Part shown: in pieces, positions 15,817 to 24,466 of the stretch
Layout: each line of letters opens with the position of its first letter
How positions within the stretch are numbered: position 1 is the first letter of the stretch
NCBI RefSeq assembly: GCF_004793475.1
Contig: NZ_SRYZ01000013.1
Location: 1 to 64,000, forward strand
DNA from: Bacteroides muris (ex Afrizal et al. 2022)
Lineage (GTDB): Bacteria; Bacteroidota; Bacteroidia; Bacteroidales; Bacteroidaceae
Direction of reading: 5' to 3'
DNA length: 64,000 nucleotides
The notes under the pieces: generated by a model
What the model was told of the DNA's origin: nothing
Database searches by the model: none
What the model saw: only the letters and a program-made list of their open reading frames with translations
Position numbers and translations under genes: made by a program

Positions 15817-16728
15817 TTATGGTTCTTTCCCTTCTTTCTCGAAATCCTTGCGCGACTTGCTTTGTGTCACGATGTATACCCCCAGGAATACCAAGGCTAT
15901 GGCTATCCCCTTTTCCGGATTGAACACCCCCAATCCTAGGACGATGGCAACGGTTGAGGCCACGATGGGTTGCATGTAGTTGTACATGCTCACTACCGTG
16001 GGACGCAGCAACCTTTGTGCACTCATTATGAAGATATAGGCAAGGAAGCTTCCTCCCACAACCACATATCCCGCTTGCAGCAGGGCGGCTGTGGAGACAT
16101 TGCTCCATTCTATGGCAGCAACGTCGTGGTAAGAGAACGGGATGTAGCACATGGAGGCATAGACAAACATCCACTTGTTCAGGGTGATGGGAGAGTATTT
16201 CTGCGACAGCCCCTTGAATACGGTCAGATAAATGGAGAAGCTGATTTGAGCGAGCAGGCAGAGAAGGTCTCCGATGAGGCTGCCATTGCCGGCACCGGTG
16301 GTCTGGCTGCTCATGATGAGTATAAATGCTCCCATGGCCCCCACGAAGATACCCAGTACTTTCTTGTCGGTGACCGGCTCTTTCAGATAGATTGCAGCCA
16401 CTATCATGGTGACGATAGGCAGCATGGTTGTGACGATGGAGGCGTCTATGGGCGAAGTCATGGAGAGGCCGAAGATATAAACGCCCTGGTTGAATACCAA
16501 GGCGAAGAGTGCGGCGAAAAATATCTTCAGCATGTCCCGGTGGTCTACCTGCTCGCGTTTGCAGAACAAGGAGAGGAGCCAGAAGCAGGCGGCTGCGCCT
16601 ACCATACGGAATGTGGTTACTGACAATGCGGAAAACTCCACCAGAGCCGACTTACCTATAGGTGCCATCAGGCCCCATAAGATATTTGCGGCAAGGGCGA
16701 ACAGATGCCCTTGAATGTTCTTGTTCAT
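15817..16728 (-). CDS. EamA/DMT family transporter
   Basis: 303 residues with about ten membrane segments arranged as two EamA repeats (first about residues 9-140, second about 150-290). Typical family landmarks are NILWGLMAPIGK near the N-terminus and the second-half pair YVVVGGSFLAYIFIMSAQRL and VVSMYNYMQPIVASTVAIVLG. The family exports amino acids, nucleotide-like metabolites or drugs from the cytoplasm; the substrate cannot be told here. The C-terminus is a short basic tail (QSKSRKDFEKEGKEP). It is transcribed divergently from the AAA ATPase gene, with 139 bases between them. Confidence 0.92.
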   Translation of the reverse strand: MNKNIQGHLFALAANILWGLMAPIGKSALVEFSALSVTTFRMVGAAACFWLLSLFCKREQVDHRDMLKIFFAALFALVFNQGVYIFGLSMTSPIDASIVTTMLPIVTMIVAAIYLKEPVTDKKVLGIFVGAMGAFILIMSSQTTGAGNGSLIGDLLCLLAQISFSIYLTVFKGLSQKYSPITLNKWMFVYASMCYIPFSYHDVAAIEWSNVSTAALLQAGYVVVGGSFLAYIFIMSAQRLLRPTVVSMYNYMQPIVASTVAIVLGLGVFNPEKGIAIALVFLGVYIVTQSKSRKDFEKEGKEP

Positions 16729-16837
16729 ACTCTTTTGTTCTTTGCGGGTGCAAAAGAACGACTATTTTCTGAAAAGAGAAAATTTTTCATGATATGATTT
16801 TTCTGGTTCATGGGCGTGGAAATAAGAGATTATCGTG

Positions 16838-16845
16838 TATATTTG
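16838..16845 (+). promoter_or_regulatory. -7 box upstream of the AAA/DUF4435 pair
   Basis: TATATTTG, 22 bases before the ATG at 16868. No convincing -33 at the usual distance. Confidence 0.45.
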
Positions 16846-16867
16846 CTTTTAGTTAAAGCAAGAAACC

Positions 16868-17698
16868 ATGGAAGTACAAGCCAATTACATCAAGCGTATC
16901 GAAATACACGGATTGTGGCATCGGTACGATATTGCCTGGGACCTGCGTCCTGACGTCAATATTCTTTCCGGCATCAACGGAGTGGGGAAGACCACTATCC
17001 TGAACCGTTCGGTCAACTATCTGGAACAGACATCGGGTGAAGTGAAGAGTGACGAGAAGAACGGGGTACGCGTCTACTTCGACAATTCCGCCGCCACCTT
17101 TATTCCCTATGATGTAATCCGTAGCTACGACCGCCCCCTCATCATGGGCGACTTTACGGCACGCATGGCCGATGCCAACGTGAAGTCGGAACTGGACTGG
17201 CAGCTCTATCTGCTCCAGCGCCGTTATCTGGACTATCAGGTGAACATCGGCAACAAAATGATAGAATTGCTTAGCGGTGACGAAGAACAGCGCAGCCTGG
17301 CTCCTTCCCTTTCTCTTCCCAAGCGGAAATTCCAGGATATGATTGACGAGCTTTTCAGCTATACCCATAAGAAGATAGACCGTAAAAGCAATGACATCGT
17401 TTTCTATCAGAACGGTGAACGCCTGCTGCCCTACAAACTGTCTTCGGGCGAGAAGCAGATGCTGGTCATCCTGCTGACTGTGCTGGTGCGTGACGATGAC
17501 CACTGCGTGCTGTTTATGGACGAGCCGGAAGCCTCCCTGCACATCGAATGGCAGCAGAAGCTCATCGGCATGATACGCAATCTGAATCCCAATGTGCAGC
17601 TTATCCTCACCACCCATTCGCCTGCCGTTATCATGGAGGGCTGGCTGGATGCCGTCACCGAAGTCAGCGAGATATCATCCTTAGTCCCTCATCCTTAA
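16868..17698 (+). CDS. AAA family ATPase (ABC/OLD-like), partner of a DUF4435 protein
   Basis: 276 residues, a compact ABC-type ATPase. Walker A GINGVGKTT is at residues 35-43, the ABC signature LSSGEKQM near 190, Walker B VLFMDEPEASLH near 214 and the switch histidine in TTHSPAVI near 248. The middle is short, with no coiled coil as in SMC or RecN. Followed 18 bases later by a DUF4435 gene; the same two parts form AriA-AriB of the PARIS defence system and are analogous to the ATPase and TOPRIM halves of OLD nucleases. The last residues (ISSLVPHP) are encoded by a short repeat (TCCCTCATCCTTAATCC-like) that also fills the gap, so the original C-terminus was probably slightly different. Function as defence is an inference. 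Confidence 0.85.
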   Translation: MEVQANYIKRIEIHGLWHRYDIAWDLRPDVNILSGINGVGKTTILNRSVNYLEQTSGEVKSDEKNGVRVYFDNSAATFIPYDVIRSYDRPLIMGDFTARMADANVKSELDWQLYLLQRRYLDYQVNIGNKMIELLSGDEEQRSLAPSLSLPKRKFQDMIDELFSYTHKKIDRKSNDIVFYQNGERLLPYKLSSGEKQMLVILLTVLVRDDDHCVLFMDEPEASLHIEWQQKLIGMIRNLNPNVQLILTTHSPAVIMEGWLDAVTEVSEISSLVPHP

Positions 17699-17716
17699 TC
17701 CCTAATCCCTGCAAAA

Positions 17717-18763
17717 GTGTCTACTTCTTTAAAACATAACCTGACTTCCGCCTATCTGGATGCCGCCCGCAAGTTGTCTCCCAAGAGTGCACGCAGGCGC
17801 ATAGTGGCCTATGTGGAGAGCTATGACGACATCGCTTTCTGGCGGACACTGTTGTCCGAGTTCGAGAATGAGGAACGCTATTTCCAGGTGATGCTTCCGT
17901 CTGCCACCTCTCTGACAAAGGGCAAGAAGATGGTGCTGATGAATACGTTGAACACATCGGAACTGGGGCGCAGCCTGATAGCGTGTGTAGACAGCGACTA
18001 CGACTTCCTGCTTCAAGGTGCCACCAAAGTATCGCATAAGATAAACAAGAGTCCCTATATCTTCCAGACGTACGGTTATGCCATCGAGAACTTTCACTGC
18101 TTTGCCGACAGCCTGCATGAGGTCTGTGTGCAGGCAACGCTGAACGACCGGCATATTCTGGACTTTTCCGCTTTCCTGAAGCGTTATTCGCAGATTGCCT
18201 ATCCGTTGTTTCTGTGGAATATCTGGTTCTATCGCCGGCACGACACGCATACCTTCCCGATGTACGACTTCAACGTCTGCGTGCGCCTGCAGGAGATAAA
18301 CCTGCGCCATCCTTACCGCAGTCTGGAGGAGATGCAAAAGACGGTATCGGCGAAGCTGTCCGAACTGCAAACCCGTTTTCCGCATCATATCGACCGGGTG
18401 GAGCAACTGGGGACGGAACTGGAACGTCTGGGACTGACTCCGGACAATACCTATCTCTATATCCAGGGGCATCATATCATGGACTATGTGGTGCTGAAAC
18501 TCCTCATCCCGGTATGTACCGTCTTGCGTCGCGAGCGCGAGCAGGAGATAAAGCGCCTGGCAGGGCATGACGAACAGTTCCGCAACGAACTGGCGGGTTA
18601 TGAGAACAGCCAGGTCAATGTGTCCGTGATGCTGAAAAAAAACAGCGGCTACAAGAACCTTTATCTTTATCAGTGGTTAAAGGAAGATATACAGGAGTTC
18701 CTAAGCCTCTCTCCCGACTCTGTAGGGAGAGAAGGAAGGGAGAACGGCATAAAGAGAGAATAG
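17717..18763 (+). CDS. DUF4435 (TOPRIM-like) protein
   Basis: 348 residues starting at GTG 17717; no nearby ATG fits. The N-terminal half carries the TOPRIM-like pattern: YVESYDDIAFW with glutamate 34, and LIACVDSDYDFL with aspartates 92 and 94, then YAIENFHCF typical of DUF4435. These acidic residues are those expected for metal binding. The C-terminal half is helical. In PARIS the AriB protein of this family is a toxic nuclease released by the ATPase when it senses a phage trigger; here that role is only a proposal. The last residues (SPDSVGREGRENGIKRE) are encoded by a small inverted repeat (CTCTCCC/GGGAGAG), again a sign of repeat invasion of the 3' end. The 80 bases that follow hold a GC-rich hairpin. 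Confidence 0.82.
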   Translation: MSTSLKHNLTSAYLDAARKLSPKSARRRIVAYVESYDDIAFWRTLLSEFENEERYFQVMLPSATSLTKGKKMVLMNTLNTSELGRSLIACVDSDYDFLLQGATKVSHKINKSPYIFQTYGYAIENFHCFADSLHEVCVQATLNDRHILDFSAFLKRYSQIAYPLFLWNIWFYRRHDTHTFPMYDFNVCVRLQEINLRHPYRSLEEMQKTVSAKLSELQTRFPHHIDRVEQLGTELERLGLTPDNTYLYIQGHHIMDYVVLKLLIPVCTVLRREREQEIKRLAGHDEQFRNELAGYENSQVNVSVMLKKNSGYKNLYLYQWLKEDIQEFLSLSPDSVGREGRENGIKRE

Positions 18764-18790
18764 AATAATAGTTGATACACAATAAAAGTA

Positions 18791-18818
18791 TCCCCCGTCC
18801 CTCTATCCCTGCGGGGGA
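18791..18818. terminator. GC-rich hairpin after the DUF4435 gene
   Basis: TCCCCCG (18791-18797) pairs with CGGGGGA (18812-18818), followed by a G-rich run GGGGCCGGGGGGAGAGG. No T-run. It resembles other C-rich/G-rich elements in this window. Confidence 0.45.
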
Positions 18819-18842
18819 GGGGCCGGGGGGAGAGGCTACATT

Positions 18843-20105
18843 ATGGAAATACTGAAGAAAATAGACGATATTTTGATTTCTTGGGGCATATCCCCTTCCA
18901 GTGCCGACATGCTCGACTCGTTCATTGCCTTTGCACTGGTACTTGCCATCGCTTTTCTGGCAGATGCCTTGTGCCGGAAGATTCTGTTGAAGGTAGTGGC
19001 GCAACTGGTGAAGAAGACCAAGGCTACGTGGGATGACATCGTGTTCGACCGCAAAGTGATGGTGCACCTCAGCCGTATGGTGGCTCCCATCATCATCTAT
19101 ATATTTGTTCCGGTGGCATTTGCCGAGTCCACCTCCTCCACGATGGATTTCATCCGTCGCATCTGCCTTATTTACATTATCATAACATTCCTGAGCTTCG
19201 TCAACTCTTTCCTGAAAGCCGTTTACTGTGTGTACAGCGAGAGAGAGCAGTTCCGCGACCGCCCCCTGAAGGGGATGTTGCAGACCATGCAGGTCATTCT
19301 GTGGCTGGTGGGCGGCATTGTGGTTGTGGGCGAGCTGATAGACCGCGACCCGCTTTCGCTGCTTGCCGGACTGGGTGCTTCGGCTGCCATCCTGATGCTG
19401 GTGTTCAAGGATTCCATTATGGGCTTTGTCTCCGGCGTGCAGCTTTCGGCAAACGACATGCTGAAGGTGGGCGACTGGATTGCCATGCCCAAGTATGGTG
19501 CCGACGGCACGGTGATAGAAGTGACACTGAACACCGTGAAAGTGCGCAACTGGGACAATACCATCACCACCATCCCTCCTTACCTGCTTGTCAGCGACTC
19601 CTTCCAGAACTGGCGCGGCATGCTCGAGAGTGGCGGGCGGCGTGTGAAGCGCAGCATCAATATCGACATGACCAGTGTCCGCTTCTGCACACCGGAGATG
19701 CTGGCGAAATATCGCAAGATACAACTGCTGAAAGATTATGTGGAACAGACGGAAGTAGTGATTGAAAAGTACAATGCGGAAAACGGCATTGATAATTCCA
19801 TCCTTGTCAACGGACGCCGCCAGACCAATCTGGGTGTGTTTCGTGCCTATCTGACGGCTTATCTGAAAAGTCTTCCCGACGTAAACCAAGAGCTGACCTG
19901 CATGGTGCGCCAGCTACAGCCTACCGACCACGGCATTCCGATGGAGCTTTATTTCTTCTGTGCCCTGAAAGACTGGGTGCCATACGAGGGAGTGCAGGCC
20001 GATGTCTTCGACCATGTGCTGGCGATTATCCCCGAATTCGACTTGCAGGTGTTCCAGTTGCCCTCGGGCAGAGATTTCCGAAGGGCGTTCGGAGAAGTAG
20101 AGTAG
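18843..20105 (+). CDS. Mechanosensitive ion channel family protein (MscS/YbdG type)
   Basis: 420 residues. About five membrane helices occupy residues 20-190, and the pore-lining helix and start of the beta domain read GLGASAAILMLVFKDSIMGF and SGVQLSANDMLKVGDWI, the arrangement of the YbdG/MscM subfamily. The cytoplasmic part (about 200-420) includes the MscS beta domain (GTVIEVTLNTVKVRNWDN) and the alpha/beta vestibule. It acts in the inner membrane as a tension-gated valve against osmotic downshock. It is downstream of the AAA/DUF4435 pair with 79 bases of hairpin between, so it may have its own control. After the stop there is a hairpin at 20176-20198. Confidence 0.93.
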   Translation: MEILKKIDDILISWGISPSSADMLDSFIAFALVLAIAFLADALCRKILLKVVAQLVKKTKATWDDIVFDRKVMVHLSRMVAPIIIYIFVPVAFAESTSSTMDFIRRICLIYIIITFLSFVNSFLKAVYCVYSEREQFRDRPLKGMLQTMQVILWLVGGIVVVGELIDRDPLSLLAGLGASAAILMLVFKDSIMGFVSGVQLSANDMLKVGDWIAMPKYGADGTVIEVTLNTVKVRNWDNTITTIPPYLLVSDSFQNWRGMLESGGRRVKRSINIDMTSVRFCTPEMLAKYRKIQLLKDYVEQTEVVIEKYNAENGIDNSILVNGRRQTNLGVFRAYLTAYLKSLPDVNQELTCMVRQLQPTDHGIPMELYFFCALKDWVPYEGVQADVFDHVLAIIPEFDLQVFQLPSGRDFRRAFGEVE

Positions 20106-20600
20106 GGGGAAAAAGACATTGGAAGCTTTATCTTCCATGCGGATAATTGTGCTTTTTTTTACAAATATCTTCAGAAAAACTTCGTTTGCGGAAGTTTTCC
20201 GTTTCGCTCATTGAAGGAACCTGATTCAGTCAGGGACTGAAAGCCTTTCACTCAGGGACTGAATGCCTTTCACTCCCTGACTCATTGTACCCCCTCCCGG
20301 AAGGTGTTCTGGAGGGGGTGGGAGGAAACTCCGTTGACGAGAGTCACAGATGGTAAAATATGCGGATAAAATCTGTTCCTTTAAACGAAAGGGGCGTGAC
20401 ATGAGGGTAGAACGAAGAACGGCTTTGACGGTTGTTGTAGAGATTCATTAGAAAGTCATGTCTCATTATCAGCCATTTGCGCCTCTCGCTTGTAGAGATT
20501 GCTGCCATGTTCCTCTTGTATTTCTCTTCCCCTTGTAGAGATGACTGTTTTGCAAAAGCTTGTTTATTAGTGATTTATGAAAACAGATTGTAGATGCCAT
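20106..20600. repeat. Long intergenic region with tandem and dispersed short repeats
   Basis: No gene is seen. It holds: a hairpin AAAACTTC/GAAGTTTT (20176-20198); two tandem 22-bp units TCAGGGACTGAAAGCCTTTC-AC (20230-20251 and 20252-20273, one mismatch) followed by the inverted half TCCCTGA; a 9-bp hairpin ACCCCCTCC/GGAGGGGGT (20289-20319); and three direct copies of TTGTAGAGAT (20435, 20490, 20533) spaced 55 and 43 bases apart. Part could be a non-coding RNA or regulatory region; nothing proves it. Confidence 0.6.
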
Positions 20601-20603
20601 TTC

Positions 20604-20635
20604 CTTGTTTTCCCTTCTTTTCCACCCTAACTTTG
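20604..20635 (+). promoter_or_regulatory. Promoter of the HU-like gene
   Basis: CTTG (20604-20607), 20 bases, TAACTTTG (20628-20635). The resulting leader of about 115 bases folds into a hairpin with arms 20649-20660 and 20694-20703 (GAGAAAAGCAGA/TCTGCTTCTC). Confidence 0.65.
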
Positions 20636-20758
20636 CGACATCGAATTTGAGAAAAGCAGAGGGCTGAATCGCTGAGGCCTCGCGGTGAAGACTTCTGCTT
20701 CTCGGGTGAGACAAGAGAAATCAACTATATATTATTAATCATTTAAAACATTATTATT

Positions 20759-21238
20759 ATGGCATTTTACAAGAAATTCCAATCGAAGCTGAACGATTTG
20801 TGGTATCCGAAAGCAATTACCATCGGTACGCCTATTGCTACGGACAAGGTGGCGGACAAGCTCTCCTTGCTCTCTACCGTTACCCGCGGTGACACGTATG
20901 CCGTGCTGAAGAACCTGGGAGGCGTAATGGCCGACTATATGGCTATGGGACGTACCGTGAAGATTGAAGGGGTAGGTACTTTCTATTATACCACCGCCAC
21001 GAACAAGAAAGGCGTAGCCACGTCTGCTGAAGTAAATTCCGCACAGATTAATGGCATACGGGTACGTTTTATTCCCGAAGTGAAACGCAGTAGCAGCAAG
21101 CAGATAACCACCCGCTCTATGGTGGATGTAGATGTGGACTGGACGGATATAGAGAAACTTGCCAATGGCGGCAATTCTTCCGGCGGCAATCCCGACGGCG
21201 GCAATGACGGTGACCAAGGCGAGAATCCGTTGGGATAA
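20759..21238 (+). CDS. HU-related DNA-binding protein
   Basis: 159 residues of the HU-related family found in Bacteroidota (longer than the 90-residue HU). The N-terminus MAFYKKFQSKLNDLWYPKAI is typical, then the helical dimerisation part (TVTRGDTYAVLKNLGGVMADYM) and the beta arm region (VKIEGVGTFYYTTATNKK, RVRFIPEVKRSS). The C-terminal 25 residues are a flexible Gly/Asn/Asp tail (NGGNSSGGNPDGGNDGDQ) that departs from the basic tail of histone-like proteins. It probably shapes the nucleoid. It has its own promoter, a structured leader and a downstream inverted repeat. Confidence 0.9.
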   Translation: MAFYKKFQSKLNDLWYPKAITIGTPIATDKVADKLSLLSTVTRGDTYAVLKNLGGVMADYMAMGRTVKIEGVGTFYYTTATNKKGVATSAEVNSAQINGIRVRFIPEVKRSSSKQITTRSMVDVDVDWTDIEKLANGGNSSGGNPDGGNDGDQGENPLG

Positions 21239-21359
21239 TTATGCCTTGCGGCATCGCATTTCCCGGATAATCGGATAGAATGTCCTTGCATGACATTCCG
21301 GTAAAATGATACGCGAAGACTTATCGGGCACGTGTCAGAATATACACTCAACACGAATT

Positions 21360-21428
21360 ACGCAGATTGACACAAGAAAAAGTCGTTGATTATCAGTACT
21401 TCTAAAGATTCTTTGTGTCAATCTGCGT
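21360..21428. terminator. Inverted repeat between convergent HU gene and nuoN
   Basis: Perfect 16-bp arms ACGCAGATTGACACAA (21360-21375) and complement (21413-21428) around 37 bases. Lying between two convergent genes it can serve as a two-way terminator, although no long T-run follows. Confidence 0.6.
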
Positions 21429-21457
21429 GACATGTGGCGAGTGATGATGCCCTCCGG

Positions 21458-22897
21458 CTATAATCCGAATGAGAACTTGTCGATGGATTGATATACCGCA
21501 CTTGCAATACTCAGTATCACGATACCCAGCGTACAGATGGCCAGGCTGGCACGTGTATAGTAGTCGCTGCGGAATGCCGCAATCGGTTCGTCGCTCTTGT
21601 TGATGTACATCGCCTTTACAATCCTCAGATAGTAATAAAGCGAGATGATTGTATTGGCAAGGGCAATAAATACCAGCAGATGGAAACCGCCTTCGAAGGC
21701 TGCCGCAAAGATGAAGAACTTCGAGAAGAAGCCCGCAAACGGCGGGATGCCTGCCAGAGAGAACAGGGCCAGCGTCATCAGGAACGTCACTTTCGGGTTG
21801 GTGACGTACAGACCGTTGTATTCCTCCAACGTGAACTTATGCGCCCGCAATGCCACGATGGTGATGACCGTAAACACGGCAAGATTGGCAAACATATATA
21901 TCAGCACGTAGTACACCAGCGACGTCATACCTTGTGCGCTTCCGCTGATGACACCCAGCATGATGTAACCCGCCTGCGAAATACTGGAGAAAGCCATCAA
22001 CCGCTTCAGGTTCTGCTGGCGCAGGGCGAAGAGGTTGGCCATTGTGATGGAAGCGATGATGACCCAGTACAGTACCTCCTGCCATTGCTCCACCATCGGA
22101 GCGAATACCTTGATGAGGATAGTCATCAGCACGAAGGCGGCAGAGCCTTTGGAGATGACACTCAGATAGGCTGTCACTGTGCTTGGAGCACCTTCGTAGA
22201 CGTCTGCTGTCCAAAGATGGAAAGGCACCAGTGATATTTTGAATCCCATGCCGGAGAAAAAGAATACGAATGCCATGATTTGCAACGGGTCGCCGGTGAG
22301 GCGTGCCGGTATGTCGGCAAAGTAGAGGGTGCCTACCGTACCGTAAATCAAAGATAATCCGTATAGCAGCAATCCGCTGGAGAACAGTGCCGTGAGAATA
22401 TACTTGGCACCGGCCTCGGCAGAGTGGTGGCGGTATTTGTCGAAGGCAACCAGTGCTGCCATTGGGATGCTTGCTGTCTCCAGTCCGATAAAGAATATCA
22501 GGAAGTGACCGGCGGAAATCATGAAGTACATGCCCAGCAAGGTGGAAAGTGTCAGAATGTAGAATTCACCTTGTTTGATGGCAGTGTCCGGAAGGCGCAT
22601 CCATTCGTGGGCCATCAGGAATACAATCAGTGTACCTATACTGAGGATGGATTTCACGATGCTCTGTATCGGCTGGTTGTGATACATGCCGCCAAAGGCA
22701 TCGGCCACAGGACCGGGAACGATGGTGATAAGTGTATGTATGGTCAGCAGAACAACTGGCAGCATTGTGTTCAGCAACGGTTTGCCGTCATTCTTGTGTG
22801 CATCCGGACTCATGAAGAGGTCGGCGACAAAAAGGATGACGATGACCAATATCAGCGAAAGCTCTTCTTTGAGCAGGAGGAATTGAGAATAATCCAT
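21458..22897 (-). CDS. nuoN: Complex I subunit N, proton-pumping membrane subunit
   Basis: 479 residues with about 14 membrane helices, last gene of the nuo operon. It is one of the three antiporter-like subunits of NADH:quinone oxidoreductase-type complex I. Family landmarks: [20 protein letters not shown] (helix-5 glutamate), the broken-helix lysine region [20 protein letters not shown] (the phrase PFHLWTPDVYEGAP is diagnostic of NuoN), [22 protein letters not shown] and [16 protein letters not shown]. It is separated from nuoM by 39 bases. Confidence 0.96.
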   Translation of the reverse strand: MDYSQFLLLKEELSLILVIVILFVADLFMSPDAHKNDGKPLLNTMLPVVLLTIHTLITIVPGPVADAFGGMYHNQPIQSIVKSILSIGTLIVFLMAHEWMRLPDTAIKQGEFYILTLSTLLGMYFMISAGHFLIFFIGLETASIPMAALVAFDKYRHHSAEAGAKYILTALFSSGLLLYGLSLIYGTVGTLYFADIPARLTGDPLQIMAFVFFFSGMGFKISLVPFHLWTADVYEGAPSTVTAYLSVISKGSAAFVLMTILIKVFAPMVEQWQEVLYWVIIASITMANLFALRQQNLKRLMAFSSISQAGYIMLGVISGSAQGMTSLVYYVLIYMFANLAVFTVITIVALRAHKFTLEEYNGLYVTNPKVTFLMTLALFSLAGIPPFAGFFSKFFIFAAAFEGGFHLLVFIALANTIISLYYYLRIVKAMYINKSDEPIAAFRSDYYTRASLAICTLGIVILSIASAVYQSIDKFSFGL

Positions 22898-22936
22898 GAC
22901 TATGTATTTACTGTTTTACAATTTTCTGTTTACAAT

Positions 22937-24415
22937 TTACAGTGCATTGACTATCGGCAATACGCTGTCTCCGATCATGCCGCTAATCCACCATGGTGCC
23001 ATACCGAGAGCGGCAACGCATGCAATGAGGATAATGACCGCTGTACGTTCATCCCAGGTAGCGTCGCTCAGGGTGAGGTGATGTTTGTTGGTGCAGGTTC
23101 CGTAGAGAATCTTTCCTATCAGTCGCAGGATATAGACTGCCGTAATCACGATGGAACTGCATGCAATGACTGTCCACACACGGTGGAACGTATCGGGATG
23201 CTGGAACGAACCGGTGAAGATGGTCATTTCGGCAATGAAACCGCTGAGCCCGGGTAATCCCAGATTGGCAAGACCGGCAATTACATAGCAGACGGCTAGG
23301 AAAGGCATAATCTTCATCAGACCCGAGAGCTCGCGGACGTCACGCGTATGGGTACGTCCGTATATCATACCGATAAGGGCGAAGAACAAGGCTGTCATCA
23401 GTCCGTGAGAGAGCATCTGCAGAATGGCGCCCGTGCAAGCCGTCCGGTTCATCATCAGGATGGCGAACAACACCAGGCCGCAATGGCTGACGGAAGAGTA
23501 GGCATTGATATACTTCAGGTCGGTTTGCACACAAGCGGAGAATGCACCGTATACCACGGAGATTCCGGTAAGAATGAGGAATATCCATCCCAGTTCCTGC
23601 GCAGCTTCGGGCATCAGATATATGGCTATGCGGAAACATCCGTAACCTCCCAACTTCATCAATACACCGGCATGGAGCATGGAAACGGCAGTCGGTGCGG
23701 AGGCGTGACCGTCGGGGCTCCATGTGTGGAACGGGAACAGAGCGCCCAGCACACCGAAACCCAAGAAGGTGAGAGGGAACCAGATACGTTGCTGTTCGAT
23801 GGGGATATTGTGCATCTGTGCTATTTCCAATAGATTCATGGAGGTGGCTCCGGCACCGTAGTAGATACCCAGAATACCGATAAGCAGGAAGGCGGAGCCG
23901 CCCATCAACATCAGAGTCAGCTTCATGGCAGAGTACTCCTTGCGCCCCGACCCCCATACGCCGATAAGCAGGTACATGGGAATGAGGGCAACCTCGTAGA
24001 ACATGAACATGGTGAACAGGTCTATCGAGATGAAGAATCCGAACACACCGATGGAAAGGAAGGTGAACCAAAGGAAATATTCTTTAGTCAGCGGTTGCAG
24101 CCTCCAGGAGGCGAATGTTCCGGTGAAGACAATGATGGCCGAAAGTAGCAGCATGGCTACCGAAATACCGTCTACACCTACCGAATAGTGGATGTTGAGT
24201 GCAGGATACCAGACCATGTCGGCACGGAACAGCATCTCGTCCGTGGCACCGGCGTGGCGTGCATGGAGGTACATCACGGTCAATGCCGCAGAAAGAACCA
24301 GCAGAGCCGATGCACCGGTCACCATCACCGCACGTATTTGTGCGATGTTGCGGCTGAGCCAAAGACCCAGCAACATCAGCAAGGGGATGAGAACAAATAA
24401 TGATAAAAAGTTCAT
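22937..24415 (-). CDS. nuoM: Complex I subunit M, proton-pumping membrane subunit
   Basis: 492 residues, about 14 membrane helices. NuoM landmarks: FMFYEVALIPMYLLIGVWG (helix-5 glutamate pairing with the pump lysine), FPFHTWSPDGHASAPTAVSM (lysine/loop region of helix 7-8), YINAYSSVSHCGLVLFAI and LANLGLPGLSGFIAEMTIF. It forms the middle pump of the membrane arm. The 51-base gap to nuoL contains repeated GATTTACGATT-like words. Confidence 0.96.
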   Translation of the reverse strand: MNFLSLFVLIPLLMLLGLWLSRNIAQIRAVMVTGASALLVLSAALTVMYLHARHAGATDEMLFRADMVWYPALNIHYSVGVDGISVAMLLLSAIIVFTGTFASWRLQPLTKEYFLWFTFLSIGVFGFFISIDLFTMFMFYEVALIPMYLLIGVWGSGRKEYSAMKLTLMLMGGSAFLLIGILGIYYGAGATSMNLLEIAQMHNIPIEQQRIWFPLTFLGFGVLGALFPFHTWSPDGHASAPTAVSMLHAGVLMKLGGYGCFRIAIYLMPEAAQELGWIFLILTGISVVYGAFSACVQTDLKYINAYSSVSHCGLVLFAILMMNRTACTGAILQMLSHGLMTALFFALIGMIYGRTHTRDVRELSGLMKIMPFLAVCYVIAGLANLGLPGLSGFIAEMTIFTGSFQHPDTFHRVWTVIACSSIVITAVYILRLIGKILYGTCTNKHHLTLSDATWDERTAVIILIACVAALGMAPWWISGMIGDSVLPIVNAL

Positions 24416-24466
24416 CTTTATATTTACGATTTAACGATTTGCGATTTACGATTGAAAAATCTCGGG

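Noticed and set aside
18615..19889. 424-residue frame on the minus strand opposite mscS
   Set aside because: It is the antisense shadow of the channel gene, histidine- and glutamine-rich as expected from such frames.
22424..23257. 277-residue plus-strand frame opposite nuoN and nuoM
   Set aside because: Antisense shadow of two conserved membrane subunits.
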